Source: Escallonia rubra (lineage: Eukaryota > Streptophyta > Magnoliopsida > Escalloniales > Escalloniaceae). From it: a stretch of DNA of 64,000 bases. The translations under genes and the position numbers were made by a program. Each line of letters begins with the position of its first letter. The stretch's first letter is position 1. The stretch spans positions 62,001 through 126,000 of the forward strand of contig JAVXUO010001266.1 in NCBI GenBank assembly GCA_033065855.1. The letters run 5' to 3'. Below, piece after piece: positions 57,875-64,000 of the stretch. The notes beneath the pieces are model-generated. The model was given only the letters and a program-made list of their open reading frames with translations. It searched no databases and was not told the origin of the DNA.

Positions 57875-60800
57875 ATGCTGCTCAAAGCCAAGCTCAAGCT
57901 CCCGGAAAGAGCCCGCCGAGCATTTCCCGACAGGCTTGGCAGCTTAGTCGCTGCAGGATTCGAGGACAAGGGCGAAGAAGACGGAGGGTCCGATCAAGCT
58001 CTTGAGCTGGGTGAGGAGCTCGAGACCTTTTTGCCGAGTGGGTTCGGGTCGGATCGAGAACTTGGTGGCTACAACGATGATGATCAGGGGCGCCGTGGTG
58101 GCTTGGTCGACCCGAAAGTGGTTCGGGCAAAGCCCGATAAAGAAGCGCAGGTTTCGGCGTCTGTGTCGGAAGTAATTGCGGCGGATGACAAGAGATCGGA
58201 TCTTGAATACGAGGTACTGGAACGGACCGGGACTTGAAAACTAATGCCATGTTTGGATAGTCTCTTCATTGTCTTCACCGATTTTGTTAGATTATATTTT
58301 CAATTAATTTTTTTTGGAAACACAAAAAATTTATTGGAAAATTTTAGGTTACAAAGCGTGTTAGCAAGAACGTATCTACAGCTACAACCTTTATATAGCG
58401 ACAATTAACATACACTAATATTGACATGTAAATAGACGGATTTTGTAATTCGGTGGTAGGAAGAGTCTATAACCCCCATGTAGTGACTAGTAAGGGTCAC
58501 TATATCTACTAGCTGCATTTTTATAGACAGCTTTAATGACAATCCTTAAAAAGTACTTTTAGCGTCGTTAATTAAAAGTCACTGAGCTTATTTAGCGACC
58601 ATTATTAGTCACTATATACAGGGGTGGTAGGCTCTTCTTCAAACCCGCCAACTTTTTGTAATTTTGTTACGCTGAATAATGCTCCTAAGATAGCATTAGT
58701 TTTTGCTAAAATGTCATTAACTATGAAGCTTTTATCCCCGTTGCTGATTGATACTGGGGCTTTTCATTTTGTTCATTCTTTGATTTTCTTTGATGTGGAG
58801 TATTAGCTTTCTCAAAAGGAGATAAATTTGGAGAAGTTGCAAAGGTTTGCTAGTTCTGGGCTTCCTGATGGTGGTGGTTTACGCGCAAAAGCTTGGAAGG
58901 TTGGTATTCCATTGGTTAATCAATCTCTACAAGACTTTCCAAATTGTCTTATAAATTGATGCATACAAGTCTTTTACAGATAATGTAGGGCATAAATGTG
59001 GTAGTACTACTTTCTTATACCAGTCCCTATTGATTCAACTCCAGTTCTTTACATGGAACTTCATGAGGTTTTGTGTTGAGTTTTGCCAAGTCTGGTGATC
59101 TTGGCAAGATATCAAGTAGTAGTAACTATACAAGCATAGTACATTTCTCAACATCAAAGTGGGGGTATAGTAGCATAATCGGAGCCAACCTACAGTTTTC
59201 TTATGTTTCTTATGATCAATCGCTGGACAAGAGAATTGTGCTCCATAACCTTTTGCTTTCATGTCATTGGACTACGATGTAAGAAAATGTTGAAGGTTGC
59301 CAAGCCTTCAGTGTAACAGTAGATCGAGGTTCATAAAATTAGTAACTGCTACACCTAGCTGGTTGTATGCCATCAGATCATACGTTGTGCAGCACTTGGA
59401 TATGCAAACTTAACACATGCGCTAACTAGTACCTTCGTAAGGAAGGAGAGAGAAAATTTCTTCGACCTGAACTGTCAAAAAGGGAATGTCAGAAACGGGT
59501 GTTTGTTCAAAAGATTCTATCTTTCTAGAGTGTGCTACATATGATAATTTTGAGTCCCCTTAATCTTAAATTGAGCATCTTGGTGCTTCTTTCATTGTTT
59601 CTACTTATAGTATGATCTATTGTGTTGCCTTTGAAAACAATCTATAGATTGTGAAAAGAAATTTATGCTACCACGTCAGACGACATCTATCAGTTTCTTT
59701 CATGTACTACAGTCCGTTAGCCATATGAATTCCAAGTGTCTTCCTCAAAGGAACTTGTGCAGTGCAAGGGACCTTTGGAACATTTGCAGAAGGCTGCTTA
59801 AGTTAGACCTTGCTTTAACATCATCAGTTGCCATATTGTCGTGTAGAAGACAGACTTGGCAGAAACTGTTGCATCTCAAAGAGGCTTAGACTTGTGTATG
59901 CAAAGAGCTGTTTGACAAAAACATCAATGTCAACAATTAACTTATTGAGGCACTTCTCCATGTACCTGAGCAGGTCAATCTCCCGTTCAGAAATGGAAAA
60001 ATGCTTTGTGTGGTAACATTAGTTACTTCCTTCATTTCTTTTCATTAACATGAAACTTACAATACGATTAGATCCAAAAATCATGGAAAGCGTCATTAAG
60101 ATTACTTTAAAGAGTAAAGCTACCAAAATAGCTTGCTGAGTATGGTCATGCATTAATAGTTGTTGGTCATGCTTGGAAAGCATTATGAAATATCATTCTG
60201 CCCCCAGTTTTTGGGCTCCAACTTGTGTGATGAAGCATTATGAAGAACTTGAACTTGGCGAGTTAAGGAGAGTGTAGTGAATTTACTGACCCTTCTTAAA
60301 GGCTACTGGGTTCGACTTACGTCATAATGTGATCCTGATGTTGTAGCTGTTTACTTTCATTCCTTCACATAGTCCTGAACGAATCAACTATGCTCAAGTG
60401 TGCTGCTTTCGCAGAGAAAATGCTGAGACACCTATTGGATCACTATTATATGTTGGCTAGATATACACTCAGTGTTGTACGAACTTCTCTATTTTGCCAA
60501 ATTTTCATGGTGATGCACCATCAGTGGCCCATAGCCCCCCCTCCCCAATTCAAGTACAAGCAAATCGTCCATAGTCTGTCATTAGGTAAATTGGTTTTGA
60601 TTTATAGCGTAGTCATACTGATATACATGTTGCTCTAAGTAGCTGCCTCCACGCCTACAAGGCAAGTATAAGTCATATCCCCAGGCTTGACTACATTTTT
60701 TATTTTCTCTTTTATTTTTCCTGTATTTTCTAGTTTTCCATAACTTTCTGATTCTGGCTTTATTTGCTTCCCTAAAAGCGAGAAAAATCAATTAGTGTGT

Positions 60801-63731
60801 CTAATAAGTGCTAAAATCTTTTGCTTTGATTCCTTTGGAACAAGATAACGCCTAAGGTTAGATTTTGTATGCTGACAACTACTGCCAGCACACTGGACTA
60901 GATTACGGTACCAAATAATGGCAGCTTTCTAAGATTCTTCTCTGAGGGTTGTACATGTTATTAATCCAAGCGTATATTTATCCTCATGTTTTGTGCATGT
61001 ACAGCTTTTATTGGGGTATTTACCTGCTTCTCGAGATTTGTGGGACAAAGAGTTGACTGACAATCGGACAAAATATGCTAAGCTAAAGGGGGAACTTCTA
61101 TTGAATCCTGTAAGACGCTATTTGTGTGGAAAACATTACGTTGAGAAAAAACTGGTTAATTATGATGCTGCTGAACTAAATTGCTGAGAAAAAACTTTGG
61201 ATTTTTTTGGGCTTTGTTACTGTTGCATAATATTACCACACTAATCAAACGCTTTAATCAGTCAGAATTCTCAAGAAGAAATGGTAAGGGATTGAGTTTT
61301 AATGAGCGGTATGCTGACAGTGATGTTGATGGAGCACTTGAGCGACATGATGTTTCTAATGAAGATCACCCTTTAAGCCTTGGTAAGGCAAGTGTGTGGC
61401 ATCAATATTTTCAGGTAATTGCCTGTGCTTTGCATTATTGTAGTATTATGTGTCTGATGTTGATAACAACGAATCGCATGCGTGTCTAGTTTACAGAGGT
61501 TTTAGAGCAAATTGAGCGAGATTTGCAACGCACACATCCAGATATGAAATTCTTCTCGGCGGACTCATCATTGAGTAGGAAAAATAGGGTAAAATGTTCC
61601 TCACTGGCTTCCAATCACGTCCTTCTTGACTTAAGATCAATGTCATGTTTCCGATCAACATTTACTTTAGCTCGAAACCTTCTGCTGCACTTGTGCCTGC
61701 AGGACGCTATGAGAAACATTCTTCTCCTTTTTGCAAAGCTAAATCCTGCAATCCGCTATGTGCAAGGCATGAACGAGGTTTTGGCACCGTTATACTATGT
61801 CTTCAGCACCGACACTGAAGAGCAAAATGCCGTAAGGATTTTCTACAATTTATTTTTATTTCAAACTTATAAAAATTAAGTTGGCTTGTCGAAATCTAAG
61901 TGGGGTTGAACCTCTCAAAACTTGGGTTGAAACGAGGGTTTATAAGCAATTTTTGAGATCTAATCTCGGGGATAGTACTTTGATACATGCAAAACAGTCG
62001 AGTAATACTGTACCGTATTTCATTTACTTGGGGCTAATCTGGATATGATCGACCTTGGAAAATTTGTTTCACGAAAAGGGTAGTATTCTAGGTACTCTCT
62101 GTTGGCAGCATCTTTCTCCTCAAAGCAACATAAGAATAGAGCCCTGCCATTCAGTCCAAAATGAATCGGGTCTTCAATGCCATCGAAATCTTTCATGTTT
62201 GACTAAAAAGCAAGACGGGAAAAGAACTAAACCTCCCGCCTATATATTGGTTGCTTTCAGACCTATTTCTGTTTTGGGTTCTCATGTGAAACGTATGGAG
62301 AAGACTGTTAAGAGGGACCTCTTATTATTGAGTGAAATGTATTCCGGCATACTTATATGAAAGCATCTGCATGGGATCAGATCCTATTAGCTACACGGGA
62401 ACTGACAACACCTGTTTCAAGGAAATCACATGCCCACGCAATTAGAGATGAAGAAGAGAAAAAAGTCAAAGCCAAGACAATAACAAAAGAGTCGATCATC
62501 TAAGCCTACCCTGCCAGGAGTGACTTTAAGAGAAAAGGTTGATACAGACTCGGATATCCACAAAAGCATTGAAACTCTGTACCCAACCCAAGCTCTTGTA
62601 TTCACCAAGGTACACCCTTCTCACAACCTTTGAAGAACTCTCAGCCCATCTATAGTGGCCATGCCCGACTGTAGCATCTTTCTTGTACTTGTATGGTATC
62701 TTGCCTCCAGCATTCTTGTGCCTGAATAGCCAAACATTGTAGATGAATTGTATATGTCAGACTATACACTATTCATGTCGAGTCTATGTTTAGGGATAAT
62801 CCAACTTAATAGCTCATAAGTTTTGTTCCGTTTTGCAGGCATATGCAGAACCAGACAGTTTTGCCTGTTTTGTCCGACTCTTGAGTGACTCAGTTGATCA
62901 CTTCTGTGAACAACTTGACAATAGTCCAATGGGTATCCACTCTACTCTTTCCCGCTTATCAGAGTTACTGAAAGCTAATGATGAAGAATTGTGGCGACAT
63001 CTTGAATTTACAACCAAGGTAAGTTACACCAACAAGGTCTGAATTGCATCTTTTGCCACTGCACAAACACCCCGGATTTCTTATCTCACTTCATCACTTC
63101 CAAGTTCGGTCTTTAGTCCCCAAATTGCACCCACACAGATACGAGCACACACGGTACGAAGGGAAAAAAAAAAATAGAACATCAAGAATCGTTTGGCAGC
63201 TATGTGACCAGCATATCCATATTTCGATCTATGAATTTATGAAGCTTATTCATGTGTCCTAATGAGCAGGTTAATCCGCAATTCTATGCATTCAGGTGGA
63301 TCACATTGTTACTTACTCAGGAGTTTGATTTCCATTCTATTTTGAGAATTTGGGATTCTCTTCTAAGCAATCCTTTTGGTGTTCAGGTCATTCTTCTCTC
63401 CCACCTAAACACTTCTGCAGCTCAATTAGCGTTCACAGGATTGTATGAAACAATCCTGTTGTTCCATATTGATTCGGAACATATTACCAACTTATGCAAA
63501 TTGCCTTTTGATTGGAGAATCCGATATGTGCAGGAAATGCTTCTACGGGTTTGTTGTGCAATGCTGCTATGTGTCAAGAGCAGATTATTGAGCGGTGATT
63601 TTGTGGCGAATTTAAAGCTTCTACAGCGCTATCCAGATGTCAACATAGAGCACCTTCTGAGGGTAGCCCACGATATCACTCCCGACAGATCTTCTTTCGA
63701 TATGTCTAGTAACTTATTACTCGATGGCTAG
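57875..63731 (+). CDS. TBC-domain Rab GTPase-activating protein (TBC1D13/Gyp1-like)
   Basis: Stimulates GTP hydrolysis on Rab GTPases in vesicle traffic; the Rab partner is unknown. Nine exons: 57875-58213, 58807-58899, 61005-61109, 61262-61414, 61490-61588, 61703-61831, 62839-63018, 63270-63386 and 63534-63731. All nine are phase 0, totalling 1413 nt or 470 aa, near the usual plant length of about 450. Residues 1-113 are charged and variable. The TBC domain starts at about 115 (EKLQRFASSGLPDGGGLRAK AWKLLLGYLP). It contains both catalytic fingers: IERDLQR with Arg244 (IxxDxxR) and RYVQGMNE with Gln284 (YxQ). Later blocks are DEELWRHLE, NPQFYAFRWITLLLTQEF and LLRVCCAMLL. The ninth exon's 5' splice partner is gtcatt, a weak but usable donor. 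Introns 1, 2 and 6 are long (0.6, 2.1 and 1.0 kb); intron 1 holds CACTA-like repeats. No lesion seen. Confidence 0.94.
58386..58620. repeat. CACTA-like subterminal repeats in Rab-GAP intron 1
   Basis: TATAGCGACAATTAAC, TGTAGTGACTAGTAAGG, AGCGTCGTTAATTAAAAGTC and TTTAGCGACCATTATTAGTC occur within 235 bp, in both orientations. This is the same motif set as at 25966-26105. No terminal CACTA or 3-bp duplication was resolved. Confidence 0.45.
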
Positions 63732-64000
63732 ACACACGTTAATCCTGTACCCAGAACGAATGGAAATTACATGTGCTTTTTTCTTCTTCTTCCTACTTCT
63801 CTAATTATGACATTGTTCTGTACATATGTACTCAATGCAGCTATTGTTTTGAGTAATCAAGTGTTGACATGAGAGCCTTTGCATAATACTAGTAAAGCAG
63901 TGAAACATAATCTCTAAATAATATTTCTAACACCTCAGTAAAGGCATACATAGATGGAAGTGTGAGGCTATTTACATGCCCATTTTTGCTATTTAACAGG
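63732..64000 (+). other. 3' flank of the Rab-GAP gene
   Basis: Sequence just after the stop codon, probably mostly 3' UTR. An AATAAT/ATAATACT A-rich context near 63885-63930 could serve polyadenylation, but no canonical AATAAA was identified. The window ends here. Confidence 0.4.

Noticed and set aside
62055..62360. 101-aa frame in Rab-GAP intron 6
   Set aside because: Lies in a well-defined intron between exons that join in phase. No recognised domain.

Overview
This is a plant nuclear window, almost certainly from a eudicot. The evidence is spliced genes with GT-AG introns, a cytosolic tRNA-Asn, a chloroplast heme oxygenase, a secreted class III peroxidase, a SHINE/WIN1-type ERF factor, and a dense population of plant transposons. 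Family-level placement is not possible from sequence alone; an Ericales-like asterid is only an impression. Five protein genes are supported exon by exon, and each has exon phases that sum to an intact reading frame: heme oxygenase 1 (2123-6788, minus), class III peroxidase (8746-10031, minus), an SPX-domain phosphate sensor (15222-17655, minus), a WIN1/SHN1-like AP2/ERF factor (33990-35008, minus) and a TBC-domain Rab-GAP (57875-63731, plus). One tRNA-Asn(GTT) lies at 8485-8558.

Layout: 0-18 kb is the gene-rich end (HO1, tRNA, peroxidase, SPX). A decayed Helitron, with a PIF1-helicase relic and a 3' hairpin/CTAG end, lies between the peroxidase and SPX. 18-33 kb is gene-empty and transposon-rich. 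It holds an old LTR, a young 2.5 kb solo LTR of the same family with a 123-bp tandem array, Helitron-like ends, a MULE with 9-bp target duplications, a SINE with a 15-bp duplication and a LINE RNase H fragment. The SHN1-like gene at 34-35 kb has a hAT-like element inserted just upstream of its putative TATA box. 39.5-51.2 kb is a nest: a hAT-like element split by a solo LTR, then a near-complete 5.7 kb L1-type LINE with a 13-bp target duplication, itself split by a 3.2 kb solo LTR. 52-57 kb holds Harbinger-type elements, a 309-bp tandem duplication and a MULE nested in a Harbinger-type element. 57.9-63.7 kb is the Rab-GAP gene.

The genes do not form a pathway; each acts separately in phytochrome chromophore synthesis, the apoplast, phosphate signalling, cuticle regulation or vesicle traffic. 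The clearest regulatory signal is a pair of P1BS motifs (PHR-binding sites) just upstream of the SPX gene. No convincing new biological system was found. The value of the window is in well-delimited, nested insertions with readable target-site duplications, some of them sitting in gene introns or a promoter.
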